A stretch of DNA of 64,000 nt from JBCCXZ01 sp965228005 (GTDB taxonomy: Bacteria > Planctomycetota > Planctomycetia > Pirellulales > Lacipirellulaceae): positions 372,001 to 436,000 of the forward strand of contig CBDDGV010000001.1 of the NCBI GenBank assembly GCA_965228005.1, given 5' to 3'. Below the pieces are notes generated by a model. The model was given only the letters and a program-made list of their open reading frames with translations. It made no database searches and was not told the origin of the DNA. Shown piece by piece: positions 9,433-17,366 of the stretch. The position numbers and the translations under genes were made by a program. Numbering within the stretch: position 1 is the stretch's first letter; every line of letters begins with the position of its first letter.

Positions 9433-10191
9433 ATGAAGCCGCCGCAGACTACCCTCTTTGCGCCGACCAAGCCGGCTGCCAGCGCTTCCGCGGCGGGGAC
9501 CGCCCGGGTCGGCCTCGGCGTGTCGGTGGTGATCCCGGCGCTGAACGAAGCCGGCCTGATCCGGGAGTGCATCGAGAGCGCCCGCCAAGCCGGCGCCTCG
9601 GAGGTGATCGTCTGCGACGGAGGCAGCACCGACGGGACGGCCGCGATCGCCGAACGAAGCGGGGCGGTTGTCCTGCACTCCGCAGCCGGGCGGGCTCTGC
9701 AGCAGAACGCCGGAGCGGCAGCCGCCGTGGGCGAGGCACTGCTTTTCTTGCACGCAGACAACCGGCTTTCTCCCGGCTGCTTGTCCCAAGTCGCCGACGC
9801 GATGCGAGACCCCCGCGTGGTGTACGGCGGGTTCCGGCAGGAAATCGCCGCGGAAGGGCTCGCCTACCGGGCGATCGAGCGGGGCAACGCCGCCCGCCTG
9901 TGGCTGGCGGGCCTGGCTTACGGCGACCAAGGGATCTTCGTCCGACGGGAGGTGTTTCAAGAGGTTGGCGGCTTCCCGGAAGTGCCGTTGATGGAGGACG
10001 TCCGATTGATGCGGCTGTTAGCTCGCCACGGTAGTCCGGTGCTGTTGGACGGGCCGATCCACGTAAACGCCCGCCGTTGGGTCAGGCACGGCGTGGTGCG
10101 GCAGACGCTGCGGAACTGGGCGATGCTTGGTGCGCATCGGCTGGGCGTGAGGCCGGAGGTGTTGGTGAGGTACTACCCGCGGGCCGGGTAG
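9433..10191 (+). CDS. TIGR04283-type family 2 glycosyltransferase
   Basis: A 252-residue cytoplasmic GT-A glycosyltransferase. After a ~30-residue leader, the GT2 core begins with VSVVIPALNEAGLIRECIES and VIVCDGGSTDGTAAIAERSG. LLFLHADNRLSPG gives the metal-binding Asp, followed by LAYGDQGIFVRREVFQEVGG and PLMEDVRLMRLL with the ED catalytic motif. This layout is that of the TIGR04283 group, annotated as arsenosugar biosynthesis-associated glycosyltransferases in some genomes. No arsenic-related gene is in the window, so that role is only a family association. The gene is divergent from the oxidoreductase at 8273-9262 and shares a 170-base upstream region with it. Confidence 0.86.
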   Translation: MKPPQTTLFAPTKPAASASAAGTARVGLGVSVVIPALNEAGLIRECIESARQAGASEVIVCDGGSTDGTAAIAERSGAVVLHSAAGRALQQNAGAAAAVGEALLFLHADNRLSPGCLSQVADAMRDPRVVYGGFRQEIAAEGLAYRAIERGNAARLWLAGLAYGDQGIFVRREVFQEVGGFPEVPLMEDVRLMRLLARHGSPVLLDGPIHVNARRWVRHGVVRQTLRNWAMLGAHRLGVRPEVLVRYYPRAG

Positions 10192-10409
10192 GCGTTCGGC
10201 GCTTGTCGGGTCTTGATAGACCCAAGAGAACGCTTGCACGATCGGAACGACTGAAACGGCATCGGGGCTTCACGACAGAGTCGGGTATGGCACTGGCGGG
10301 GATCGGCTGAGGTCGTGCTCGCCACTGCCGATTCTGCCCTCACGGCCGCTGCTACGGTCGATGAATCCGCAGTCAGCATGTGGCCGTCAGATGCGTTTGT
10401 GGTCGCCTC

Positions 10410-12500
10410 TCAGCCACAGAATCGACGTCGCCGCTGCCAAGCCAGGCAGACCCCGACAGAAGCAATCATCAGGGCTGTCGGCTCGGGTACCGCTGATATA
10501 TCGGGTGGCGCTTCACCGCCCGTGCCGAACGCGGCCCGCCACGCTGCGAGCGAAGCCGCTGAACCGCCTTCCCGCTGCCACGCCAGTGCGTCGGCCACGT
10601 CGACGTCGCCGTCGAGATCGAAGTCGGGGCCTAAGGCATCGACCACTCCGAGGACGACTCGATCAGAGTCGGTGTCGTAGTCGATGTCCCACTCGAGCTG
10701 GCCGGTGAGCTCGGGCAGCGACATCCCGCCCGAGAACGTGCCGCTGAGCGTGCCCGCGGTGAGGATCTCAAAGGAGTCTCCCAATCCGGGCTCGAATTCG
10801 TCCAACAGTTGGACGTCAAGTATTGCGCCGGTCAAGTCGGCCACGCCCGAGACGACAAGCTGATCGAAGTCGGTCCCGGCCACGCCGCCGTCGCCCGCCA
10901 GTTCAACGGCGAACGTCGAGTCGGCAGCAAAGTCGACAGCGTCAACGGTGAGGATGCCCGTCGAGGCCCCCGGTGCGATGGTTGTGCCAGAACTGAGAAT
11001 GATCTCGCCGTCGATCGAGCCGCTGCCTCCCACGGCGCCGGCCTGCAACTCCAAATCGCCAGAAAAGGAGCTGTCGGCCTCGAGCAGGAGTGTGCCCAAC
11101 CCCTGCTTGAGCAGATTGAATGCGTCGCTGATGGGGCCGTCGAGCGTGAGCGTGTGGTTGTCTCCGACAGAAATCGCATTGTTGATGCCCTCCAGCGCGA
11201 CTGGGCCGCCCCAAGTGACGTCTCCCAGCACACTGAGTGTCGCACCACCTAAACCGAAATCATCGCCCAACGTGAGGTGTTCGTTCGGGATGTTGAGGTC
11301 GCCGTCCAGTTCCAGCACTGCTACGTTGCCTCCGCTTACGACTGTGCCCGTGTTGGCTGTGCCGTCGCCGTTGCCGAGCCCCCCGTTGCTTTGGATACGG
11401 AGCGTACCCCTGGACACTTTTGCGCCACGCCAAAATGTGTTGTTGCCGCTCAGCGTGAGTCGACCACTAGCGCTCTTCTCAAGCACCGGCGTGGAACTGT
11501 CGGGGTTGTTCGCCGCGTTGATGATCGTGGCCGAGATGGTCAGGTCGTCCTCTGCGTTGGGGTTATCGCCAACAGAGATCTGGCGCGTCGCCGTACTGGT
11601 CCCCAGCGACAGCGTGCCCGAGTGGATCGAGGCGCCGCTGCTGGTATCGCTCCCACTGGAATAGCTAATAAACGTGCCCAGGGTCGAAATCCTGAACAGA
11701 TCGCCGGCGATGATCTCTGCGTTGTCGAAGAGGTTAAGTCCGATCTCGTCCACCGCCCCGGGACCGATTCCCTCGGTTTGCCCTGACAGGTCCAGCACGC
11801 CGTTCTTAGAGATAGAGAAATCACCTGCGGGGATCACATTGTCGGCGCCGGTCACGAGTCGGCCGCCCGCGTCTCCGCCGCCTATAGATGTCCCGCCGGA
11901 GTAGCTGTTGGCGCCTCGGAGCGTGAGAGCCCCTGTGCCGCGAACCAAGAGGCCCCCGGCGCCCGTGATGCTGCCGTCGCTGCGGATACCGTTTTCTCCC
12001 GCGAAGATCTCAAGCGTGTTGCCATTGGTGTTGATCGCGCTGTTGAGCGAGATCAGCCCGCGGTTGGATAAGCCAGAGAAACTATTGGTAATCCTTACCG
12101 AGGAAGTGTTGAGAAGGATGGGCGCCAGGATGGTTTGTGCGGTCACGGATTGGTTGAAGATGCCCGCCGACGCGTTCTGAAACTGCATCCGCCCAGTGCC
12201 GTTGATCGTGAAGTTGGGGGCATTGAGAAGGTCAGTGTCGATGAAACTCACCGAGTTGATGTTGTGGTTGACATTGACCGTAGAGAGAACGCTAAACGCT
12301 AGATCCGGGCGGTACAAGATGTCGTCGGTTCCGTTACTGTTGGGGGCACCGCCGAAGTCCCAATTGGCGTTGTCGTTCCAGTTGTTGCCGATACCGAGCC
12401 CGGTCCATCTGTGGGTTGCAGCGAGCCCGCGGCAGGGCAGCAGGGCACTGCTGAGGGCCAGGGCGAACGCAATAGGAAGAGCGGAAACAGAGGGGCGCAT
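10410..12500 (-). CDS. Autotransporter-associated beta-strand repeat protein with dockerin-like and PEP-CTERM regions
   Basis: A 696-residue exported protein. A signal peptide (MRPSVSALPIAFALALSSAL) leads into TGLGIGNNWNDNANWDFGGA, a planctomycete N-terminal motif of autotransporter-associated repeat proteins. Glycine-rich beta-helix repeats follow, such as TGAGGLLVRGTGALTLRG, NSYSGGTSIGGGD and GRLTLSGNN. Near the C-terminus, DFDLDGDVDVADALAWQREG is dockerin-like. The end, VPEPTALMIASVGVCLAWQ followed by RRRRFCG, is a PEP-CTERM signal. The protein is likely a surface-displayed beta-helix. ATG 12500 is chosen over an earlier in-frame start, because the signal peptide begins there and GGGAG lies about 9 bases upstream. 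Confidence 0.88.
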   Translation of the reverse strand: MRPSVSALPIAFALALSSALLPCRGLAATHRWTGLGIGNNWNDNANWDFGGAPNSNGTDDILYRPDLAFSVLSTVNVNHNINSVSFIDTDLLNAPNFTINGTGRMQFQNASAGIFNQSVTAQTILAPILLNTSSVRITNSFSGLSNRGLISLNSAINTNGNTLEIFAGENGIRSDGSITGAGGLLVRGTGALTLRGANSYSGGTSIGGGDAGGRLVTGADNVIPAGDFSISKNGVLDLSGQTEGIGPGAVDEIGLNLFDNAEIIAGDLFRISTLGTFISYSSGSDTSSGASIHSGTLSLGTSTATRQISVGDNPNAEDDLTISATIINAANNPDSSTPVLEKSASGRLTLSGNNTFWRGAKVSRGTLRIQSNGGLGNGDGTANTGTVVSGGNVAVLELDGDLNIPNEHLTLGDDFGLGGATLSVLGDVTWGGPVALEGINNAISVGDNHTLTLDGPISDAFNLLKQGLGTLLLEADSSFSGDLELQAGAVGGSGSIDGEIILSSGTTIAPGASTGILTVDAVDFAADSTFAVELAGDGGVAGTDFDQLVVSGVADLTGAILDVQLLDEFEPGLGDSFEILTAGTLSGTFSGGMSLPELTGQLEWDIDYDTDSDRVVLGVVDALGPDFDLDGDVDVADALAWQREGGSAASLAAWRAAFGTGGEAPPDISAVPEPTALMIASVGVCLAWQRRRRFCG

Positions 12501-12659
12501 GAGAGACTCCCGGAGGAAACAGCGGGCGTGAGGAGCGGCCTTCCGCACGCGCAGTCTAGAGTGTCCTTGGCGAATCACAACTCTTTAAGTTCCGAGAATG
12601 CCCGATGACCCAGAGAGATCACTCGGCCTCGCCCCGGAGTTGTCCGGTCCGACTGAGAG

Positions 12660-12865
12660 GACCTGGGTTGTTGGGCTGCCGCAGAGTGATGCCGTAGGCC
12701 AAGCGGAGCCGCAGCGCTAGCTGCATAAGCCGCATGGCTCTGGTACCCCAACAAACTGTGGGGCCGGCGAAGGTTGTTGTCGAGCCTCCGCCGATCGACG
12801 CCCCCCGCGGTCGTCATTCATGGCCGGTGAGAATCTCGTCGTTGAGCTACTGAACGACACGAGGT
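12660..12865 (-). pseudogene. Decayed IS3-family transposase C-terminus
   Basis: On the minus strand LDNNLRRPHSLLGYQSHAAY matches the end of the IS3-type DDE integrase core, typically YNxxRPHSxLGYxxPxxYAA. The match continues for about 20 residues in Ala/Gln-rich sequence of the kind often found at IS3 transposase tails. A frame shift upstream, LNDEILTGHE in another frame resembles the preceding ELLNGEIF segment, with a stop just before it. The rest of the transposase is missing and I see no terminal inverted repeats. This is a relic filling much of the 580-base gap between the repeat protein and maf. Confidence 0.65.
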
Positions 12866-13081
12866 TGAACCCACCTGGCGCTGTTTCACTCGCTCCCATC
12901 CCGAGTCGGCCTAGCTGACCTCAGCCCGTCCCCGCCTGCTGCCAAACCAGCGCCGGCTTCCTCATCGAACGCAATTCCACAGCATACCGCCATCTGCGTG
13001 GCGAATGGCCGGCGTCGTGACGTGCAATGCAGCATTGCGCAACAGGAAGTAGAGCTTCAGAACGTCCTGCGTGGCGGAGTG

Positions 13082-13678
13082 TCAGCCCGCGTAGTCGCCC
13101 GGTTGTCCGAGCAGTTCCGCCACTTCGTCCATTGGCAAGCCGATGACGTTCGACTCGCTGCCAGAAACGACCTTCAGCCAATCGGGCCGGTCCTGCAGGC
13201 CGAACGAGCCCGCTTTGCCGCGCCAGAGGCCGGTTTCGAGGTAGTCTTCGATCGCGTCGTCGGAGAGCTCGGCCATCTGCAGTTCCGAGATCGCGACGCG
13301 GCTGGCGGCCTCGTCGGGGCGGTCGCAGGGCCAGACGCAGACGCCGCTGAACACGCGGTGGACCGTGCCGCGGAGGGCGGAGAGCATCTGCCGGGCGTGG
13401 TCTTCGTTCTTCGGCTTGCCGAGGATCACGCCGCGGCACTCGGCGACGGTGTCGCACGCGAGCAGGACCGTGTTCTGGTCGGCGAAGCGGGGCGCGACGT
13501 CGGCGGCCTTGCGGAGGGCGAGCTCCGCGACCAACGCGGCCGGGCCGCCGGTGGAGCAGACGCCGCACTCGGCCGACTCGTCGGGCTTGGAGACCTCGAA
13601 CGTGTAGCCGGCCTCGGAGAGGAGTCGGCGACGCTGGGGCGAACCGCTGGCCAGGATCAGTTGGGGCTTGGTCGTCAT
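13082..13678 (-). CDS. maf: Maf family nucleoside triphosphate pyrophosphatase
   Basis: A 198-residue cytoplasmic enzyme of the Maf/Ham1 fold. It hydrolyses non-canonical or methylated nucleoside triphosphates to monophosphate and pyrophosphate (house-cleaning), and is linked to septum control in Bacillus. The motif LILASGSPQRRRLLSEAGYT is the signature start. LVAELALRKAADVAP and VLLACDTVAECRG supply the catalytic Asp, and LGKPKNEDHARQMLSALRG, HRVFSGVCV and SFGLQD follow in the expected order. The G in KAGSFGLQD replaces the more common KAGAYGIQ. ATG 13678 is chosen because the family motif begins at residue 6. A longer frame to 13765 adds 29 unrelated residues. Confidence 0.92.
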   Translation of the reverse strand: MTTKPQLILASGSPQRRRLLSEAGYTFEVSKPDESAECGVCSTGGPAALVAELALRKAADVAPRFADQNTVLLACDTVAECRGVILGKPKNEDHARQMLSALRGTVHRVFSGVCVWPCDRPDEAASRVAISELQMAELSDDAIEDYLETGLWRGKAGSFGLQDRPDWLKVVSGSESNVIGLPMDEVAELLGQPGDYAG

Positions 13679-13814
13679 CCGGGTCTTGCAAGCGTGGGCG
13701 GGGTCGGCGGGGCGAGTGTCTGGCTGGTAAGCTGCAGGGTACCATCCGCCCGCCGGACTCAACACCTCCCGCCGGGCTCTACGACTTCCCCCGCCGACTC
13801 ACCAGGGCTTGCCG

Positions 13815-14543
13815 ATGCCCCGCCCTTCTCATCGCCGCTCCGCTTCGTCGCCGGAGGTGCTCTACGAAGACAACCACCTGTTGGCGGTCAACAAGCCGGC
13901 GGGCCTGCCGACGATGGGCGTTGCCGAAGGGGAGCCGAGCCTGCTCGCGTCCTGCAAGGATTACGTGAAGCGGGCCTACAACAAGCCGGGCAACGTGTAC
14001 CTCGGAGTGGTGAGCCGGCTCGACGCCCCGGTGACGGGCGTGGTGCTGATGGCCCGGACCTCCAAGGCGGCCGCGCGGCTGAGCGAGTCGTTCCGCAACC
14101 GGGCTGCCGAGAAGACGTACTACGCCATCGTGGAGGGAGTCCCCGAGGAGCCGGAAGCGGTCCTCGAGCACTACCTCAGGAAGGACGAGCGGCACCGGCG
14201 GGTGCACGTGACGACGGCCCAGGCGGAGGGGGCCCAGCTGGCGAGGTTGAGCTACGAGGTGACGGCGGAGTCCGGCGGCTTGGCGCTGCTGCGGGTCGCT
14301 CTGGAGACCGGCCGGAAGCACCAGATCCGGGTGCAGCTCGCCAAGGCGGGGCACCCGATTGTCGGGGACCGGAAGTACGGGTCGTCGCGGAAGTTCGAGC
14401 CGGGCATCGGCCTGCACTCGCGGCGACTCCGGTTAAGCCACCCGGTGCGGGCGGAGCAGTGCGAGTTTGTCGCCCCGCTGCCTCGTAGCTGGTCGGGCTC
14501 CGGTTCTCTGCGGGTGCTGGCGGAGGCGGTCGAGGCGGGGTGA
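13815..14543 (+). CDS. RluA-family pseudouridine synthase
   Basis: A 242-residue enzyme that isomerises uridine to pseudouridine in rRNA or tRNA. The order of motifs fits RluA/RluC/RluD: VLYEDNHLLAVNKPAGLPTM, the catalytic loop GVVSRLDAPVTGVVLMART, KTYYAIVEGVPEEP, ETGRKHQIRVQLAKAGHPIV and GDRKYGSS, then HSRRLRLSHPV. The usual HRLDxxTSG appears here as SRLDAPVTG, still with the catalytic Asp. There is no S4 domain, as in RluA-type short members. A TTG two codons earlier is an alternative start; ATG 13815 has AGGG 8 bases upstream. The gene is divergent from maf and followed closely by the kinase gene. Confidence 0.9.
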   Translation: MPRPSHRRSASSPEVLYEDNHLLAVNKPAGLPTMGVAEGEPSLLASCKDYVKRAYNKPGNVYLGVVSRLDAPVTGVVLMARTSKAAARLSESFRNRAAEKTYYAIVEGVPEEPEAVLEHYLRKDERHRRVHVTTAQAEGAQLARLSYEVTAESGGLALLRVALETGRKHQIRVQLAKAGHPIVGDRKYGSSRKFEPGIGLHSRRLRLSHPVRAEQCEFVAPLPRSWSGSGSLRVLAEAVEAG

Positions 14544-14630
14544 TTTCTTGGCGCGGGTGCGCCACGGCACGTAGACTTGTGCGTAGGCGGGCCCGCTTGT
14601 GGGCCTCCACTCCGTCAGGGGCGAAACTCC

Positions 14631-15938
14631 GTGGTCCGACACGACCGATTCCTGATCGAGCAAGCCGGCCTTGCCAGCGGGCTGCTCTCCGAGGAGCAGC
14701 TCGACCATGCTTGGGCCGAGCTCGTGGAGGGCTCGCCCGAAACCGACCTCTCGTTGGAGGAGATCACCGACGAGACGCTGGCCGACCAGCTCGTGCGGCT
14801 GGGCATGCTCAACCCCTGGCAGGCGGAGCAGCTCCGCTGCGGGCGGACGAAGTTCAACCTCGGGCCCTACCGCATCCTCGACGCGATTGGTCACGGCGGG
14901 ATGGGCTACGTCTTCAAGGGCGAGCACGAGTGGCTGGGGCGGGTCGAAGCCATCAAGGTGTTGCCCAAGAGCAAGACCAACGCGGCGTCGATCAAGAGCT
15001 TCCGCCGCGAGATCCGGGCGCTCGCTCGGCTCGACCACCCGAACCTGGTGCGGCTCTCGTTCGCGGACTGCGACGGGGCGACCTACTACCTGGTGACCGA
15101 ATTCATCGACGGGGCCGACCTCCGGCGGGTGGTGCGGCACGCGGGGATGCTCGGGCCGTTCGAGTCGGCGTTGATCATCAGCCAGGCGGCCGAGGCGTTG
15201 GGTCACGCCCACAAACGCGGCCTGGTGCACCGCGACGTGAAGCCGGGCAACCTGCTGATCACCACCGAAGGCGTCACCAAGCTCACCGACCTGGGCTTGG
15301 CGGAGTTCTGCACCGACCAGGAGAGCCCGTCGGGCGGCAAGCCGGTTCACATTGTGGGGACGGCCGACTTCCTGGCGCCGGAGATCGTCGTCTCGCCCGA
15401 CAAGGTGCGGCCGATCAGCGACATCTACTCCCTGGGCTGCACGCTCTACTACTCGCTCACGGGGAAGGTGCCGTTCCCCGGCGGGACGACGTCAGAGAAG
15501 CTCCGCCGTCACCTGGACGAGGCGCCGCTGCCCCTGCGGGCGCACCGCGACGACCTGGACCCCAAGATCGTCGAGCTGGTCGGGCGGATGATGGCGAAGC
15601 GCCCCGAAGACCGCCTGCCCACCGCCGCTGCGGTGCTGAAGGGCCTGGAACCCTGGACCCGACGCGCCGGGCCGCAGACCGCCCGCCTGCTGGGCGAGTA
15701 CGCCCGCCTGCCGGCGGCCCGCTCGTACGCCAACGCCTCCCTGGCCGACACCGTGGAGGTGCAGGCCGAACCGGAGACGACAAAAGACAGGGCAGTCGGG
15801 AGTTCCCCGCCGGCGGCGAAGCCCGAGGAAGCTCCCGCTCAGGCCGAGGCGGGAGTCAGCGACTCGCGGCTGATGCTGATGGTGGGGGCGGGTCTGGCGC
15901 TGCTGTTCGCGGTTGCCGGACTGATGCTGCTGACCTGA
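14631..15938 (+). CDS. Membrane-anchored serine/threonine protein kinase
   Basis: A 435-residue Hanks-type kinase. An N-terminal ~75-residue region (FLIEQAGLASGLLSEEQLDH, then LVRLGMLNPWQAEQLRCG) is shared by planctomycete kinases. The catalytic domain follows: P-loop GHGGMGYVFKGE around 88-99, Lys109 in EAIKVLPK, HRDVKPGNLL with Asp202 and DLGLAEF at 220 (DLG replaces DFG). GTADFLAPEIV is the activation-segment end and DIYSLGCTLYYSLTG lies in subdomain IX. A linker rich in Ala, Pro and Glu leads to a single C-terminal membrane helix (LMLMVGAGLALLFAVAGLML), so there is no external sensor domain. GTG 14631 has AGGGG 9 bases upstream. A longer TTG-started frame adds 18 residues of little content. 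Confidence 0.9.
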   Translation: MVRHDRFLIEQAGLASGLLSEEQLDHAWAELVEGSPETDLSLEEITDETLADQLVRLGMLNPWQAEQLRCGRTKFNLGPYRILDAIGHGGMGYVFKGEHEWLGRVEAIKVLPKSKTNAASIKSFRREIRALARLDHPNLVRLSFADCDGATYYLVTEFIDGADLRRVVRHAGMLGPFESALIISQAAEALGHAHKRGLVHRDVKPGNLLITTEGVTKLTDLGLAEFCTDQESPSGGKPVHIVGTADFLAPEIVVSPDKVRPISDIYSLGCTLYYSLTGKVPFPGGTTSEKLRRHLDEAPLPLRAHRDDLDPKIVELVGRMMAKRPEDRLPTAAAVLKGLEPWTRRAGPQTARLLGEYARLPAARSYANASLADTVEVQAEPETTKDRAVGSSPPAAKPEEAPAQAEAGVSDSRLMLMVGAGLALLFAVAGLMLLT

Positions 15939-15950
15939 CCGCCCGCGGTC

Positions 15951-17366
15951 TCAGCCCCCCTGGGCGGCGCGGTTCACCTCGGAGCGGAGGTTCGTGATCG
16001 GCGTGGGGCTCAGGAACCGCCCGAGCAGTTTGCGTGTGTCGTCGAACAGCTTATCGATGCGCGCCTGGACCCGTTCGTCTCCGGAGCGGTTCTGTTTGCT
16101 CTCGGAGGCCGAGCGGAGCCGTTGGTCGAAGCGGGCGCTGCTGGGGAGGTCGTCGAGCTGGTTGAGGAACTCGCGGGCGCCGGAGACGTCCTGGTCTTCC
16201 AGGCGTCGCTTGGCCCGGGCGATCAGGATGTTGCGTCGCGCGACGACATCCATCAGCTCCTGGCGGAGCGACGTGAGCTGGGCCTGGGCACGCAGCCGGG
16301 CGGTGTCGTCGGCGATGGGCACCTCCAGCAGCGGCTTGGCGCCCGCCGCTACCGGCACCTTGGCCAGCACCTGGCCGTCGCTGCGGAGGAAGATGTCGAC
16401 CACGCCGTGGTCGGGCAGCGGCTCGACGCGGACGCGGCCGGCGTTGTCGGTCAGGCCGAGGGGCTCGCTGTTCTCCGAGCCGGGTACGCGGCGGAAGACC
16501 TCGTAGCCGGTGAGCCCGAGTTCTTGGCTGTGGCGGGCGTGGAAGCGGATCGTCGTCGGGAGGGGCGGGTTGCGCACCGCCAGGGCGAGGCGGCGGACAC
16601 GCCCCCGGCGGCGTTGCCGAAACGGGCCGCGGATGCCGGAGCGGATGTCGCAGAGCCAGCCGTCCTCGGTCTGCTCCGCCAGTGTGATGAAGGTCCAGGG
16701 GAGGTCGGTGGCGCTGCCCTCGCGGATCTCGCCGGAGCGGTCGGTGCGGGCGATCATCGGCAGGAAGACGTCGCCGGGGGCGACCAGCTCGCCCACCGGG
16801 GCCTGCGCGGGCAGCTCGCTCCCCTTGAACCGGGCCTCGACCTGGTCGTCGTTGTCCGGCAGGGAACGGACCTCGACCAACGGGGCGAACGTCCGGCACA
16901 TCAGGGCGAAGCAGGCGTCGTGGAGCATCGCCCGCTGTCGGATGAGCCGCGACTGCGTGGCGCCCCAGCGGTCGACGCGGCAGTCGCGCTCGCGGCAGCG
17001 GAGCAGGTACCCCCGCGGCGTGGCTTCGACGGCCAGGAACATACGCTTGTCGCAGCCGACGGGGTCTTCCTCGTCGATGAGGGCAAACGAATCGTCGTCT
17101 GCCGCAACAAGCGCTTGCGTGGAGCCGGCGTCGGCCACCTGGATCTCGAGCACCCAACGGGGGGCGAGCGTCGACTGGACCCGCTCGCGGATGGCCTCCG
17201 CCACCTCGGCCGCGAGCTCCGCCTGCTGGAGCGGCTCGCCGCGGGCGGCGATGGTCAGCTCGATCTGGTAGGGCGAGAGCGACCAGTACTTCTGCTTCGC
17301 GTCCGCAGCGCTTGCGAGCAGCACGGCGAACGACGCGGCCAGGGTCAGGCTCTTCGCTGCGTTCAC
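15951..17366 (-). CDS. Exported protein of unknown function (last gene of ExbB/ExbD-containing operon)
   Basis: A 471-residue protein with a signal peptide (MNAAKSLTLAASFAVLLASA, then ADAKQKYWSLSPYQIEL). No known domain is recognised. The first ~200 residues look like an alpha/beta region (PYQIELTIAARGEPLQQAEL, then APRWVLEIQVAD). The middle is beta-rich, with ATDLPWTFITLAEQTEDGWL. The last ~120 residues are charged and helical (LTSLRQELMDVVARRNILIA), suggesting coiled coil. The GTG start overlaps the stop of the upstream solute-binding gene by four bases (GTGA), so the two are translationally coupled. That ties this protein to the envelope operon. It likely acts in the periplasm. Confidence 0.75.
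   Translation of the reverse strand: MNAAKSLTLAASFAVLLASAADAKQKYWSLSPYQIELTIAARGEPLQQAELAAEVAEAIRERVQSTLAPRWVLEIQVADAGSTQALVAADDDSFALIDEEDPVGCDKRMFLAVEATPRGYLLRCRERDCRVDRWGATQSRLIRQRAMLHDACFALMCRTFAPLVEVRSLPDNDDQVEARFKGSELPAQAPVGELVAPGDVFLPMIARTDRSGEIREGSATDLPWTFITLAEQTEDGWLCDIRSGIRGPFRQRRRGRVRRLALAVRNPPLPTTIRFHARHSQELGLTGYEVFRRVPGSENSEPLGLTDNAGRVRVEPLPDHGVVDIFLRSDGQVLAKVPVAAGAKPLLEVPIADDTARLRAQAQLTSLRQELMDVVARRNILIARAKRRLEDQDVSGAREFLNQLDDLPSSARFDQRLRSASESKQNRSGDERVQARIDKLFDDTRKLLGRFLSPTPITNLRSEVNRAAQGG

Noticed and set aside
10208..10223. Perfect 6-bp hairpin GGGTCT/AGACCC downstream of the glycosyltransferase
   Set aside because: No T-tract on either strand, so I do not call it a terminator.
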